Shown here piece by piece: positions 53,239 to 63,533 of a stretch of 64,000 bases of DNA (the stretch's first letter is position 1; each line of letters begins with the position of its first letter). Source of the stretch: Mesorhizobium australicum WSM2073 (GTDB lineage Bacteria; Pseudomonadota; Alphaproteobacteria; Rhizobiales; Rhizobiaceae); contig NC_019973.1 in the NCBI RefSeq assembly GCF_000230995.2, positions 1,116,001 to 1,180,000 on the forward strand. Direction: 5' to 3'. Below the pieces are notes generated by a model that saw nothing but the letters and a program-made list of their open reading frames with translations, was not told the origin of the DNA and made no database searches. Position numbers and translations under genes: made by a program.

Positions 53239-54339
53239 TTACTGCCGCAGCGCAGCTGAAATCGCGTCCAGCCCGCCTTTCAACTCGGCCTCCCTCGGCC
53301 AGCCGAAGCCGACGCGGAAGAAGCGCTTTTCCATTTCGAACCAGTGGCCGGGCCCGACATAGGTGCCGTGATCTTCCAGCAGCCTGACATAGAAGCGATC
53401 GAGGTCGAAGCCGGGTTCGACATCGAGGCGCGGGAAACCGACGACACCGCCTTCGGGCCGCACCCAGTCGACCAGCGGCTCGCGGTCGATCCAGGCCTGG
53501 ACGATGTCCCGGCGCCTGGCCATTTCGGGCTGCAGCTTTGCCAGGAAAGCGTCCCGGCCTTCCAGCATGCCGCGCGCTATGCCTTCGTCGATGACGCTGC
53601 CGCAGATGCCGATCTGCTCCTTGGCGGCCAGAAATGTCTCCTGAAGGGCCGCATCCCTGGTGATCAGCCAGCCGATGCGGATGCCGGGAATGCCGAAGGC
53701 TTTCGACAGCGACGAGACGCTGATGGCTTTTTTGCTCAGCGAGGCCGCCAAAGGCAGGCGCCTGCCATAGGAGAGATCGCGATAGGTTTCGTCGACCAGC
53801 AGATAGCAGCCGCTGGTCTCGGCGAGCGCGACCAGCGCGTCCAATTCGGCACGGCTCATCATGGTGCCGGTCGGATTGTGCGGGCAAGTAACGCTGATCA
53901 GCTTCGTGTTCGGCCGCATCGCGGCCCTGACGCGCTCGACGTCGATGGCGAAGCCTTCGTCGAAGGCGAGGTCGACAAAGCTGATGGCGCAGCCGATCGC
54001 CCGCGGCGTTTCGATGTTGGTGGCGTAGTTGGGCCTGATGACGACGAGGTGATCGCTGGCGGAGAGCAGCGAGGTGGAGATGATGAACAACGCGCCGGCC
54101 GCACCGGCCGTGACCAGCACATCGTCGGGCGCGATGCCGGCATCCTGCGCGGCGATCAGCGCGCGCAATTCCTTGTCGCCGCGATGCTCGCCATAGAAGA
54201 GGGTCAGATCAGGCAGCGAGAGGCCGATGTCGGAGAGTTTCTGATCGGCGATCGAACTTTCGGAGAGGTTGTAACGGATGCGGTCGTAACCGTACTCCTC
54301 CGGCGCTTCTCTCTCGATCACCATCCTGGTGTAATTCAT
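53239..54339 (-). CDS. PLP-dependent class I/II aminotransferase
   Basis: The product has 366 residues from ATG 54339 (GGGGGAAG upstream). It is fold-type I: RYNLSESSIADQ at the N-terminus, VLVTAGAAGALFIIST, CPHNPTGTMMSRAEL, LLVDETYRDLSYG and the Lys that binds PLP in SVSSLSKAFGIPGIRIGW. The C-terminal part ends with RFFRVGFGWPRE. The amino donor and acceptor cannot be inferred. The mucR gene lies upstream on the same strand, separated by a hairpin. Confidence 0.88.
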   Translation of the reverse strand: MNYTRMVIEREAPEEYGYDRIRYNLSESSIADQKLSDIGLSLPDLTLFYGEHRGDKELRALIAAQDAGIAPDDVLVTAGAAGALFIISTSLLSASDHLVVIRPNYATNIETPRAIGCAISFVDLAFDEGFAIDVERVRAAMRPNTKLISVTCPHNPTGTMMSRAELDALVALAETSGCYLLVDETYRDLSYGRRLPLAASLSKKAISVSSLSKAFGIPGIRIGWLITRDAALQETFLAAKEQIGICGSVIDEGIARGMLEGRDAFLAKLQPEMARRRDIVQAWIDREPLVDWVRPEGGVVGFPRLDVEPGFDLDRFYVRLLEDHGTYVGPGHWFEMEKRFFRVGFGWPREAELKGGLDAISAALRQ

Positions 54340-54388
54340 GGCTTCCCCCAGATCGTCTTGTCCCAGGGTATCCAAGCCACAAAAGCAC

Positions 54389-54422
54389 GAAGCCTGCCAA
54401 GGCGAATTCGCCGGCAGGCTTC
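54389..54422 (-). terminator. Hairpin between mucR and the aminotransferase gene
   Basis: GAAGCCTGCC (54389-54398) and GGCAGGCTTC (54413-54422) are perfect inverted repeats, with a second inner palindrome GGCGAATTCGCC. On the minus strand it follows the mucR stop by 43 bases and ends near GTGCTTTTG, so it likely terminates mucR. Confidence 0.65.
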
Positions 54423-54464
54423 TATTCCAGTCGTCCTAACAATTGGCTCAGCGTCCAAATCGCC

Positions 54465-54929
54465 TCAGGCCGAGACTTTGGCCTTTCGGCCCTTGCCTTT
54501 GACGGCGGCGACCACGGCGGCCTTGCGGCCGAGGCCGATCGACTTCGCCAGTTCGGAGCGCGAAGCCGCGTAGTTGGGGGCAACCATCGGATAGTCGGAA
54601 GGCAGGCCCCATTTGGCGCGATAGGCGTCCGGCGTCAGGCCGAAATGCACGCCGAGATGACGCTTCAGCGATTTGAATTTCTTGCCGTCCTCGAGGCAGA
54701 TGATGAAATCCGGCGTCACCGACTTCTTCGGGTTGACGGCCGGGACCAGCGGTGCCGCCACCGGGGCGACCGGCTGGCCGAGCCCGCTGATCGAGGCGCT
54801 GACGCTGGCGATCAGCTCGGGAAGGCCGGACGCAGGCAGGCGATTCTTCTCGACATAGGCCGATACGATATGGGCCGTCAGCTCGAGAAGGTCGAGTGTC
54901 TTGCTGGCGTGGCTGTTTTCGTCGGTCAA
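54465..54929 (-). CDS. mucR: MucR/Ros family transcriptional regulator
   Basis: The product has 154 residues from TTG 54929, where GGAGG lies 7 bases upstream; the upstream ATG 54947 would place that GGAGG inside the coding sequence. LTDENSHASKTLDLLELTAHIVSAYVEKN is the usual N-terminal helix. The Ros-type finger reads ICLEDGKKFKSLKRHLGVHFGLTPDAYR: the second zinc-binding Cys is Asp, as in some Mesorhizobium paralogues that fold without zinc. A Lys/Arg/Ala-rich C-terminal tail (VKGKGRKAK) follows. MucR proteins repress surface, motility and quorum genes and bind AT-rich DNA. Confidence 0.9.
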   Translation of the reverse strand: MTDENSHASKTLDLLELTAHIVSAYVEKNRLPASGLPELIASVSASISGLGQPVAPVAAPLVPAVNPKKSVTPDFIICLEDGKKFKSLKRHLGVHFGLTPDAYRAKWGLPSDYPMVAPNYAASRSELAKSIGLGRKAAVVAAVKGKGRKAKVSA

Positions 54930-55111
54930 TCTATTTCCTCCATCCATGGCGCATAACCTCGAAAATGGGGCCGTTTTCAAAAAGGATGATGCGCAAAATT
55001 AAAGTGGGTCGTCTTCGTGTGTCGCGCGCGACGCGATATAGTGGGGCTGACTTCCTAGTCGGCAAATCTGCACAATGCAATCTATCGCCGGGACATAACA
55101 CGGCATTTTGA

Positions 55112-55129
55112 ACAACTATACTAAGTTGT
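55112..55129. promoter_or_regulatory. Inverted repeat in the AT-rich region upstream of mucR
   Basis: ACAACT-atacta-AGTTGT is a 6-bp dyad. The 54930-55136 interval is AT-rich compared with the rest of the window, which suits a promoter with MucR autoregulation, but it also lies just past the stop of the ROK gene and could be part of its end. I see no stronger signal there. Confidence 0.35.
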
Positions 55130-55136
55130 AACAATA

Positions 55137-55841
55137 TCAGACGATCAGGGCCTTGTCGCGCCACAGACGAAATCCGCCTTCAAAGGCGCGTGTGTTGTCA
55201 CCGCGCCTGGAGTCGGGGGGCAATTCGTCCAGCTTGTCGACATTGCCGCCGCCGATGACGACATAGTCTGGCTGCAGGGCGGCGCGCAGCCGGTTGACGA
55301 CGTCGAAGACATGACCGCGCCACTTCTTCTTGCCGCGCTTTACGAGGCCACGTTCACCGACATAGTCCTCGAAACTCTGGCCTTTTCTGTAGGGAAGGTG
55401 GGCGAGTTCCATCGGCTGGCCGACATTGTCGAGGACCATCGCGGCACCGAGGCCGGTTCCGAGGCCGAGGAACAGCATGCGCCCGCCCTCATAGCTGCCG
55501 AGGGCCTGCATCAGCGCGTCATTGACCACCTTGACCGGCTTGCCGAACTCAGCGGTGAAATCGAAGCCGGCCCAGCCCTTGCCGAGATTCATGGGATCGA
55601 GCACCGGCTTGTTTTGACGCACGGGGCCCGGATAGCCCATCGAAATGACGTCATAGGACAGGCCGTCGGCGAGCTTCTTCACCTTGTCGATCATCTGCCT
55701 TGGCGTCAGGTCAGGCCCGGAATCGGTGCGGCGCTCGGTGCCACCGTCGCTGGTCAGGATCTTGACGTGCGACCCGCCAATATCGATCGAAAGGACTACC
55801 TGCCCGGTGTCCGACGCAGCCTTCTTAACCACCTTGGCCAT
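55137..55841 (-). CDS. ROK family sugar kinase (polyphosphate glucokinase-like)
   Basis: The product has 234 residues from ATG 55841 (GGAGGGG upstream); an in-frame ATG at 55859 overlaps the zwf stop. VVLSIDIGGSHVKIL is the phosphate-binding loop, MGYPGPVRQNKPVLDPMNLGKGW and VVNDALMQALGSYEGGRMLFLGLGTGLGAA carry the catalytic Asp and the glucokinase signature. Polyphosphate glucokinases of this size have the same motifs. Placement in an operon with zwf and gnd fits feeding glucose 6-phosphate to the pentose phosphate route. ATP as donor is the alternative. Confidence 0.82.
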   Translation of the reverse strand: MAKVVKKAASDTGQVVLSIDIGGSHVKILTSDGGTERRTDSGPDLTPRQMIDKVKKLADGLSYDVISMGYPGPVRQNKPVLDPMNLGKGWAGFDFTAEFGKPVKVVNDALMQALGSYEGGRMLFLGLGTGLGAAMVLDNVGQPMELAHLPYRKGQSFEDYVGERGLVKRGKKKWRGHVFDVVNRLRAALQPDYVVIGGGNVDKLDELPPDSRRGDNTRAFEGGFRLWRDKALIV

Positions 55842-55855
55842 CTCGTCCCCTCCAC

Positions 55856-57232
55856 TCATGCGACCGGGTCGATCCAGCCGTTGGGCGGCCCGAAGCCGGC
55901 CATGGCGTCCGCTGGCCCCCACGTCCTCGGTTCGTAAAGATGCGGCGGCGTGGTGTCGCCGAGCACCGGACCGACGATGCGCCAGGCGAGTTCGGCGGCG
56001 TCCTGGCGGGTGAAGAGCTGGCCGTTGCCGTTCATGGCGTCGCCGATCAGCCGTTCATAGGGCGGCATGTCGCCCTTGGAATCGTCGAGCGCGGTGAGTT
56101 CCACCTGCTCGCCGATCATGTCGTCGCCCGGCGCCTTGCGCTGGGCGCCGATGGCGATCATCACCTGCGGGTCGATGCGGAAGCGGACGTAGTTCTGGTC
56201 GGCGGGCTTGATCGGGTCGAAGACGTCGAGCGGCGGCCGTTTCAGCCGCACCACCACCTCGGTGACATGCACCGGCATGTTCTTGCCGGCGCGGATGAAG
56301 AACGGCACGTCCTGCCAGCGCCAGGTGTCGACGAAAAAGCGTACCGCCGCGAAGGTCTCGACCGGCGAGTTCGGCGCCACGCCGGGCTCGGCGAGATAGC
56401 CGGTGAACTGGCCGCGCACGACATCGTCTTTCGTCAATGTCCGGATGGCGCGCAACACCTGCACCTTCTCGTCGATCAGGTCGTCGGCGGAGCGGCCGAC
56501 CGGCGGCTCCATGGCCAGGAGCAGCAGGATGTTGAGCAGATGGTTCTCGATGACGTCGCGGATGGCGCCAACATCGTCATAGAACCGCCCGCGCCCCTCG
56601 ACGCCGAAATCCTCCGCCATGGTGATCTGCACGCTCTCGACGTAATTGCGGTTCCAGATCGGCTCCAGCAGGGAGTTGGCGAAGCGGAAATAGAGCAGGT
56701 TCTGGATCGCCTCCTTGCCGAGATAGTGGTCGATGCGGAAGATCGACTGTTCGTCGAACACCAGGTGCAGCACTCGGTTCAGCCAGCGCGCCGACTGCAG
56801 ATCGTGGCCGAACGGCTTTTCGACCATCAGCCGCGCGCCGTGCGCGGTGCCGGATTGCTCCAGCCCTTGCACGACGGTCTCGAACATGGACGGCGGCACC
56901 GCCATGTAATGCAGCGGCCGCTGGGCGCTGCCGAGTGCCGTCTTCAGCTTCTCGAAGGTTGTGGGATCGCGATAGTCGCCGCTGACATAGCGCAGCAGCG
57001 ACGCGAACTTGGCGAAGACCGTCTCATCGACGGCGCCCAGGGCATGGACGATGCCGTCGCGGGCGCGGTCCTGCAACTGCTTCAAATCCCAGGCGTCGAA
57101 GGCGACGCCGATCACCGGTTCGGTGAGCGTGCCCTTGGCGACCATCTGGTAAAGCGCTGGAAATATCTTCTTGTGGGCGAGGTCGCCGGTCGCTCCGAAG
57201 AGCACCAGCGTATCGGACCGTTCCTGGCTCAT
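55856..57232 (-). CDS. zwf: Glucose-6-phosphate 1-dehydrogenase
   Basis: The product has 458 residues from ATG 57232 (AGGGGAGA upstream). The cofactor motif [21 protein letters not shown], the active-site [13 protein letters not shown] with the catalytic His, and [21 protein letters not shown] are present. It is somewhat shorter than the usual ~490 residues. It opens the oxidative pentose phosphate and Entner-Doudoroff routes. It lies 22 bases after gnd and overlaps the ROK reading frame. Confidence 0.95.
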   Translation of the reverse strand: MSQERSDTLVLFGATGDLAHKKIFPALYQMVAKGTLTEPVIGVAFDAWDLKQLQDRARDGIVHALGAVDETVFAKFASLLRYVSGDYRDPTTFEKLKTALGSAQRPLHYMAVPPSMFETVVQGLEQSGTAHGARLMVEKPFGHDLQSARWLNRVLHLVFDEQSIFRIDHYLGKEAIQNLLYFRFANSLLEPIWNRNYVESVQITMAEDFGVEGRGRFYDDVGAIRDVIENHLLNILLLLAMEPPVGRSADDLIDEKVQVLRAIRTLTKDDVVRGQFTGYLAEPGVAPNSPVETFAAVRFFVDTWRWQDVPFFIRAGKNMPVHVTEVVVRLKRPPLDVFDPIKPADQNYVRFRIDPQVMIAIGAQRKAPGDDMIGEQVELTALDDSKGDMPPYERLIGDAMNGNGQLFTRQDAAELAWRIVGPVLGDTTPPHLYEPRTWGPADAMAGFGPPNGWIDPVA

Positions 57233-57254
57233 GCGTGCGTCTCCCCTGTCGCCG

Positions 57255-58271
57255 TCACTTGCCGCCCTTCGGCTTTTCGATGTGCCCGCCAAAGGCATAG
57301 CGCATGGCGGACAACAGCTTGTCGGCGAATTCGGATTCGCCTTGCGAGGAGAAGCGGTCGAACAGGGCCGACGACAGCACCGGTGCCGGCACGCCGGTGT
57401 CGACCGCCGCCTTCAGCGTCCAGCGGCCCTCGCCGGAATCCGAGACCCGGCCGCCGAATTGCGCCAGACCCGGATCGCTCTTCAGCGCGCCGGCGGTGAG
57501 ATCGAGCAGCCAGGAGCCGATGACGCTGCCATGCCGCCACACCTCGGCCACCTGCGGAAGGTCGATGTCGAACTGGTAGTATTGCGGGTTTTCTAGCGGG
57601 CTTGTCTCGGCGTCCGCCGTCCGCTGCCGTTTGCCGGCATTGGCCGACTTCAGGATGTTCATGCCTTCGGCATAGGCGGCCATGACGCCGTATTCGATGC
57701 CGTTGTGCACCATCTTGACGAAATGGCCGGCGCCGCTCGGTCCGCAATGCAGGTAGCCATAGGGCGCGGTGCCGGCGGTCTTGTCCGGGGTTGGCGCGCC
57801 GGCATCAGCGCCAGGCGCCAGCGTGGCAAAGACCGAATCGAGGTGCTGCACGGCCACGTCGGGACCCCCGATCATCAGGCAGTAGCCGCGCTCCAGCCCC
57901 CAGACGCCGCCACTGGTGCCGACATCGACAAGATGCATGCCCTTGGTGGCCAGTTTCGCGGCCTGGTCGACGGCGTCGTGATAATACGAATTGCCGCCGT
58001 CGATGACGATGTCGCCAGGCTCCATCAGCGCCGCGACCTGATCGATGATCCTGCCGGTGATCGCCGCCGGCAGCATCAGCCAGACACAGCGCGGCTTGGC
58101 CAGCTTGCCGACGAATTCCTCCAGGGATGCCGCCCCCAAGGCGCCGTCGCTCACAAGCGCCGCGACGCTGGCCGGGTTGATGTCATAGACGACGCATTCG
58201 TGGCCGTCGCGCATCAGCCGCCGCACCATGTTGGCGCCCATCCGGCCCAGTCCCATCATTCCGATCTGCAT
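57255..58271 (-). CDS. gnd: 6-phosphogluconate dehydrogenase, short NAD-type
   Basis: The product has 338 residues from ATG 58271 (AGGGACG upstream). [67 protein letters not shown] with the catalytic Lys and YAEGMNIL identify it. The ~340-residue form is the short GntZ/Gnd type, commonly NAD-dependent, unlike the 470-residue E. coli enzyme. It is between the GH15 gene and zwf on the minus strand. Confidence 0.92.
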   Translation of the reverse strand: MQIGMMGLGRMGANMVRRLMRDGHECVVYDINPASVAALVSDGALGAASLEEFVGKLAKPRCVWLMLPAAITGRIIDQVAALMEPGDIVIDGGNSYYHDAVDQAAKLATKGMHLVDVGTSGGVWGLERGYCLMIGGPDVAVQHLDSVFATLAPGADAGAPTPDKTAGTAPYGYLHCGPSGAGHFVKMVHNGIEYGVMAAYAEGMNILKSANAGKRQRTADAETSPLENPQYYQFDIDLPQVAEVWRHGSVIGSWLLDLTAGALKSDPGLAQFGGRVSDSGEGRWTLKAAVDTGVPAPVLSSALFDRFSSQGESEFADKLLSAMRYAFGGHIEKPKGGK

Positions 58272-58320
58272 GGTTTCGTCCCTGTTTCCTAGAGATTTTC
58301 TGGGGTTGTCGAGGAAGGAT

Positions 58321-60738
58321 CTACTGGCTGTCCTGCGCGCCTGACATGACGGAGAAGTCGACATTCTCCCAATCGCCGGTTCCGGGCCAGAAAAAAGTGA
58401 AGATCAGCGTGCTTCCGTTGGGGAGGCTGGCCGTGGGCAGATCGACAAGATGAAGGCCGAAAGCGTTTTCCGCTGTCCGGCTGTCGTGGGCGGTTGCCCA
58501 ATTGTCCGTGCTCCAGTGGATGGTGGCCGCCGTCAGCAGCTCGACGCGCAATGTCTTGCCCTCGGGCAGTGCGCGGATCTTGTTGTTGAAGCGCCATGCC
58601 CTGAACGACGATACGGTCTTGTCCTGGATGTAGCGCTTCACGCCTTGCGGCGGCATATCGAAGACGGCGCCGTCGCGTAGCGAGCGCAGCAGCTTGATGT
58701 GTTCGGAATGCGCCCAGACCAGTGGCATGGCGCTCCCCGATGGCTTGCCATGCAGAAGCTCGCGTTCAGGAATATCGGCGCCGTCCCACACCTGTTCGGG
58801 CAGCAGGCCGCCAGGCCCGGCCGACCGCTCCAGCGCATCGAGCAAGCTGGCCGCCTTGTCCTTGCGCCCGGCGGCCAGCTCGTAATGCGCCCTTTCGCCG
58901 GCCAGCAGGGGCCACGGCCGGCCCTGGCCGGTGCCGTCGAAGGGCGTGCCATCCTCGTGCTCGCCATAGCCGTCGCTGTTATAGCGGTACCAGAGCGGCC
59001 CTTGCGGCAGTTCGCAGCGCAGCTGCGCGTCGATGATCTTGACGGTGTCGACGATGCGCGGATCGTCGGCGGCTCTCAGGCCAAAGCGCACCAGGGCCAG
59101 CGCGTCAGGGCTGACGATTTCCTCGGCCGGTCGGTCGGTGTCGCCTGGTGGCCGGTTCTTGATCGGGACATAGCCGTCCTTCGGCGAGCCGGCTTCGGGG
59201 TCGTCTGGCGGCGCAATGCGGACGTAATAGCCGCCGACGCCGACGGCCTTGCAGATGGCGGTGCCGCTGACATAGCTCCAGCGCTCGACCTGGTCGTTCC
59301 AGCAGTCGGCTGTTTCGCGCAGGTAGGCCGCCTCCGCCGCTTTGCCGCAGGCATCGAGCAGGTCGGCGCCGGCAAGCAGTGCCGCGATCTCGACGGCCAT
59401 CGTGAACGGGCTGTAGCCGGCGTCTTCTTCCCAGCGGTCCTCGCCAGTGACCGGACCATTGCGCACGACATAGGAGGCGGCGCGCTCGATCATCGGCAGG
59501 AAGGCCTTCAGCCTGGCACGCGGCAAGTGGCCAGCGCGATGCAGGGCATCCACCAGCAGCAAGGGAAAGGCGCATTCGTCCATCTGGATGCCGGGCCAAT
59601 AGGCGGAGCCGTCGAGCCAGGCGTTCTGCGGCCAATGGCCGTCCGGCTGCTGGATGGAGCGGAGATATTCCAGGATCCGCAGTGCCGAGGCGGCATCGCC
59701 GGCGGCGAGAAAGCCGCCCGCTGTTTCGACCAGGTCGCGTGGCCAGACAAGATGATAGCCGCCGAGATCATCGTCGCCCTTGTTGAATCCCCATGGGATC
59801 GACAGGCTGGCCACCGCCGCGCCGGGCATTGCCGACGACCGGTGGGTGGCCAGCACCGCGGTGGAGACGCGGTAGCTGTTCACTCCGGGGACCGCGTGGC
59901 GGTCCAGTGGCAGCAGCCCCGCCTGCCATTCGCGCCATTGTTCGACGTAGGATTTCGCCGCCGGTTCAAAACCCCGCTTCAGGCTGGCGAAGGCGTTTTC
60001 GGCGGCTTCGTCCGGTGTCGTCCCAAAACCCAGCGCCAGCATGGTTTTTGTGTTGGCGGCGGTGAAGCCGATCTCGCCGGTCAGCGCGACATTGCCGTCC
60101 TCGGCACGCCGGCAAGCCGTATCGAGCTTGCCGGCGCTGTTGAGTTGCTGCCAGCCGTCGGAGAAGCCGACATAGCCGGCCGAGCAATCCCGCCAGGGCA
60201 GGGACGAGGCCAGCGCCAGGCAGGTGCCGCGCCCCGAGGCAAACAGGACGGGTTTTCCCTGGTACTCGCCGATCCAGGCGGTGTTGCCCATGCCGGCATT
60301 GACCAGATGCGGCGCCAGAAGCGCGTAGACGCGGTAGTCGGCCGCGGAGCCCTTGAGCGGACTGAAGGTGATTTCCTGCAGCAAGGTCGGTCGCGCCGGA
60401 TCGGCCACGATGCGCTTCTCGATCCGGTAGGCGCCGTCGTCGGCTGTATTGACCAGCCTGTAGGCGGGCACGCCGTCCTCGAACGGCTCTATGCCGTGCG
60501 AGGCATCGCGCTTCTCCTCGGAGAAATAGCCATCCATGCCGGTGACGATCAGGCCGAGGTCGCGCGTGCAGGCGCTGTCGACGCGCGGATAGTACACCTC
60601 GTTCAGGATGCCGTGGCTGGTGGTGAACCAGACGCGGCTGGACGGCGAAAGCGCCGAGCCGACTCCGCTCTTGGCGCTTGAGGTCCAGCGCGCGGGAATT
60701 CCCGGCGCGCCCGGCGGCACAATCGGCGTCACTGCCAT
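58321..60738 (-). CDS. Glycoside hydrolase family 15 glucoamylase
   Basis: The product has 805 residues. An N-terminal beta-sandwich (about 10-270; WTSSAKSGVGSALSPSSRVWFTTSHGILNEVYYP) precedes an (alpha/alpha)6 barrel with DDDLGGYHLVWPRDLVETAGGFLAAG, the catalytic-acid region GEDRWEEDAGYSPFTMA, and a second acid late in the barrel (GGLLPEQVWDG). A C-terminal beta domain follows. No signal peptide is seen, so it acts in the cytoplasm, releasing glucose from alpha-glucans or oligosaccharides. It is the first gene of the minus-strand operon with gnd, zwf and the ROK kinase. Confidence 0.92.
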   Translation of the reverse strand: MAVTPIVPPGAPGIPARWTSSAKSGVGSALSPSSRVWFTTSHGILNEVYYPRVDSACTRDLGLIVTGMDGYFSEEKRDASHGIEPFEDGVPAYRLVNTADDGAYRIEKRIVADPARPTLLQEITFSPLKGSAADYRVYALLAPHLVNAGMGNTAWIGEYQGKPVLFASGRGTCLALASSLPWRDCSAGYVGFSDGWQQLNSAGKLDTACRRAEDGNVALTGEIGFTAANTKTMLALGFGTTPDEAAENAFASLKRGFEPAAKSYVEQWREWQAGLLPLDRHAVPGVNSYRVSTAVLATHRSSAMPGAAVASLSIPWGFNKGDDDLGGYHLVWPRDLVETAGGFLAAGDAASALRILEYLRSIQQPDGHWPQNAWLDGSAYWPGIQMDECAFPLLLVDALHRAGHLPRARLKAFLPMIERAASYVVRNGPVTGEDRWEEDAGYSPFTMAVEIAALLAGADLLDACGKAAEAAYLRETADCWNDQVERWSYVSGTAICKAVGVGGYYVRIAPPDDPEAGSPKDGYVPIKNRPPGDTDRPAEEIVSPDALALVRFGLRAADDPRIVDTVKIIDAQLRCELPQGPLWYRYNSDGYGEHEDGTPFDGTGQGRPWPLLAGERAHYELAAGRKDKAASLLDALERSAGPGGLLPEQVWDGADIPERELLHGKPSGSAMPLVWAHSEHIKLLRSLRDGAVFDMPPQGVKRYIQDKTVSSFRAWRFNNKIRALPEGKTLRVELLTAATIHWSTDNWATAHDSRTAENAFGLHLVDLPTASLPNGSTLIFTFFWPGTGDWENVDFSVMSGAQDSQ

Positions 60739-60948
60739 GCTTGTTCGCTCTCCTGGCCCGCATGCCTAGCCATCAAACGAAGCCATTTCAATCAGCGCAC
60801 CGCAAGTTGATCGGCGGCGCACATCGGATTGCAGTTGACAGCCCGCCGGCCTTCTGCACTTTTGTCTGACAATAGATAAAAAACAGGATCGCAATCGCGA
60901 AATTCGTCGACAATCAAACTGATCAGCAACTCTCGGGAGGAGTATCAC

Positions 60949-61962
60949 ATGAAGAAACTATTGGTTCTCAGCACGCTTGCGGCGGTGCTCGCGGCCGGTA
61001 CGGCTTTTGCCGACACCAGCGGCAAGAAGATCGCGTTCTCCAACAATTATGCCGGCAATTCGTGGCGGCAGGCGATGCTCGACAGCTATGGCATCGTCAC
61101 CAAGAAGGCCGTCGACGACAAGATCGTCGGCGCGGCTGATGTCTTCACCACTGCCGACAAGGAGGTGCCGACCCAGGCCGCCCAGGTGCAGAACCTGATC
61201 CTGCAGGGCTATGACGCCATCGTCATCAACGCCGCCTCGCCGGATGCGCTCAACGGTGCCATCAAGCAGGCCTGCGATGCCGGCATCACCGTCGTCTCCT
61301 TCGACGGCACCGTCACCGAGCCCTGCGCCTACCGCGTCGTCGTCGACTTCAAGGACATGGGCAAGCAGGAAGTCGAGCAGATGGCCAAGTTCCAGCCCAA
61401 GGGCGGCAATCTGCTTGAAATCCGGGGGCTTGCCGGCACCTCGATCGATGATGCCATCCATGCAGGCATCCTCGAAGGCGTGGCCGCGCATCCCGAATTC
61501 AAGATCGTCGGTTCTGTCACCGGCGACTGGGACCAGACCACGGCTCAGAAGGCGGTGGCGACCATCCTGCCGTCGCTGCCCGACGTCGTCGGCATCGTCG
61601 ACCAGGGCGGTGACGGCTATGGCGCCGCGCAAGCCTTCGCCGCCGCCGGCAAGCCGCGCCCGACCATCATCATGGGCAACCGGCAAGATGAATTGAAGTG
61701 GTGGAAGGAACAGAAGGACAAGGACGGCTACCAGACCTGGTCGGCTTCGATCGCGCCGGGCGTATCGACGCTCGCCTTCTGGGTGGCGCAGCAGGTGCTC
61801 GATGGCCGCAAGGACATTCCGCACGATCTGCTGGTGCCGTATCTGGCCTTCACCCAGGACGATTTCGAGGCGGCCCTGCCCAAGATCAAGGAGGGCGGTG
61901 TCGCCACCCACGAATACACGCAGGAAGATGCCATCGCGGCGATCAAAGCCAATATCAAGTGA
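60949..61962 (+). CDS. Sugar ABC transporter substrate-binding protein
   Basis: The 337-residue protein has signal peptide [18 protein letters not shown] and GGGAGGAG-like ribosome site (GGGAGGAG) before ATG 60949. The mature protein is a Peripla_BP_4-type binder: [56 protein letters not shown] and [14 protein letters not shown]. The ligand is probably a pentose or other sugar. It is divergent from the GH15 gene and followed by its ATPase and permease. Confidence 0.92.
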   Translation: MKKLLVLSTLAAVLAAGTAFADTSGKKIAFSNNYAGNSWRQAMLDSYGIVTKKAVDDKIVGAADVFTTADKEVPTQAAQVQNLILQGYDAIVINAASPDALNGAIKQACDAGITVVSFDGTVTEPCAYRVVVDFKDMGKQEVEQMAKFQPKGGNLLEIRGLAGTSIDDAIHAGILEGVAAHPEFKIVGSVTGDWDQTTAQKAVATILPSLPDVVGIVDQGGDGYGAAQAFAAAGKPRPTIIMGNRQDELKWWKEQKDKDGYQTWSASIAPGVSTLAFWVAQQVLDGRKDIPHDLLVPYLAFTQDDFEAALPKIKEGGVATHEYTQEDAIAAIKANIK

Positions 61963-62011
61963 AAGTCGCAGACGCGTTGCCGCGGGCATCACCGAGCGGA
62001 TATCGTTGAGC

Positions 62012-63532
62012 ATGGCTGCAGGCGACACGGACATCATCAGACCGGACGGCGCCGAAAACCAATTCGGCGCCGCCAGTGTTGACATCGTAAGACTTGACGG
62101 TGCCGAAAAGCATTTCGGCGCCGTCAGGGCGCTGGGCGGGGTGGATTTCCATGTCGGGCCCGGCGAGTGCGTCGGCCTCGTCGGCCATAACGGCGCCGGC
62201 AAGTCGACGCTGATGCACATGGTGGCCGGGACCTCGACGCCCGACAGCGGCACGATCACCGTGCATGGCGGCATCGAGGACAACTACTCGGTGTCGCGGG
62301 CGCAGCAGCGCGGCATACGCTGCGTGTTCCAGGAACTGTCGCTGTGCCCCAATCTCAGCGTCGCCGAAAACACGCGTATCAACCATGCGTCGCTTTCCGG
62401 CTTCGGCTGGCGGCGCAAGGCGGCAGAGCTGATCGCCGCCAAGCTGGACGAAATCTTTCCGGACCATGGCATCTCGGCCTGGGACATTGTCGGCGATCTG
62501 TCGATCGGCCGGCGCCAGATGGTCGAGGTGGCGCGTGCCTTCACCGTGACGCACGACCGGCTCGACCTGGTCATCCTCGACGAACCGACCTCGTCGCTCG
62601 ACGCGCACACATCGGGCCAGTTGCTGGCCTTCGTGCGCCGCTTCGTCGCTGGTGGCAAAAGCTGCATCCTGATCTCGCACGTGCTGGGCGAGGTGCTGCG
62701 GAACGCCGACCGGATCGTGGTGATGCGCGACGGCAAGGTGGTGGCGTCGGACGCGGCTGGTGCCTTTGATCGCGACCGGCTGGTAGCCGTGATGGGCGGA
62801 GCCGAGGCGCGTGCGAAGACCGCCGCGCAGGCCGCCGCCGCCAAGACAGGCGCCAATCCGCTGCGCGTGCGGGCGCGGCCGGCCGGACAGGCGGATGGCA
62901 AGGACCTCGTCGCGCGCGCGGGCGAGATCATCGGCCTTGCCGGGCTGGCCGGTCACGGACAGACCGACTTGCTGCTGCGCATCTTTGATGCCGCCGCACG
63001 CGCCAAGACCGGCATCGAGGTGACGGCGCCGGTGGCCCTGGTGGCAGGCGACCGCCAGTCCGATAGCATTTTCCCGCAATGGTCGATTGCCGAAAACATC
63101 GGCATCCGCTCGCTGGCGCGCTTGCGCAACGGGCTGTTGATTTCACCCCAGCGTGAGGCCGAATTGGCCGCGTTCTGGCAGAAGAAGATCGGCATCCGCA
63201 CGCCTGACATGAACAACAATATTTTCTCGCTGTCGGGCGGCAACCAGCAGAAAGCGCTGTTCGCCAGGGCGCTCGGCTCCGATGCCCAGATCGTGCTGAT
63301 GGACGACCCGATGCGCGGCGTCGACATCGGTACCAAGCTGGAGGTCTACGATCTCGTGCGCGAGGAGGCGGGCCGCGGACGCACCTTCCTCTGGTACACG
63401 ACCGAAACCGAAGAGCTCGACAATTGCGACCACATCTATGTCTTCAAGAACGGCCGCATCGTCGCCAATCTGACGCGCGACGAGCTGACCGAAGAGAAGA
63501 TCATCCAGTCCTCCTTCGGCGATGCGGCCTGA
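62012..63532 (+). CDS. Sugar ABC transporter ATP-binding protein (two ATPase domains)
   Basis: The product has 506 residues from ATG 62012. Domain 1 has Walker [14 protein letters not shown], signature [15 protein letters not shown] and Walker [13 protein letters not shown]. Domain 2 has the usual degenerate P-loop ([15 protein letters not shown]) and signature [32 protein letters not shown]. This is the RbsA/XylG layout. An N-terminal tandem duplication is described separately. It powers import with the permease that follows by one base. Confidence 0.93.
   Translation: MAAGDTDIIRPDGAENQFGAASVDIVRLDGAEKHFGAVRALGGVDFHVGPGECVGLVGHNGAGKSTLMHMVAGTSTPDSGTITVHGGIEDNYSVSRAQQRGIRCVFQELSLCPNLSVAENTRINHASLSGFGWRRKAAELIAAKLDEIFPDHGISAWDIVGDLSIGRRQMVEVARAFTVTHDRLDLVILDEPTSSLDAHTSGQLLAFVRRFVAGGKSCILISHVLGEVLRNADRIVVMRDGKVVASDAAGAFDRDRLVAVMGGAEARAKTAAQAAAAKTGANPLRVRARPAGQADGKDLVARAGEIIGLAGLAGHGQTDLLLRIFDAAARAKTGIEVTAPVALVAGDRQSDSIFPQWSIAENIGIRSLARLRNGLLISPQREAELAAFWQKKIGIRTPDMNNNIFSLSGGNQQKALFARALGSDAQIVLMDDPMRGVDIGTKLEVYDLVREEAGRGRTFLWYTTETEELDNCDHIYVFKNGRIVANLTRDELTEEKIIQSSFGDAA
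62030..62131 (+). repeat. Tandem 51-bp duplication inside the ABC ATPase gene
   Basis: 62030-62080 and 62081-62131 are diverged copies, giving [15 protein letters not shown] followed by [15 protein letters not shown]. The second copy is the normal first beta strand of the ATPase domain; the first is extra. Length 51 keeps the frame. Confidence 0.8.
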
Positions 63533-63533
63533 G

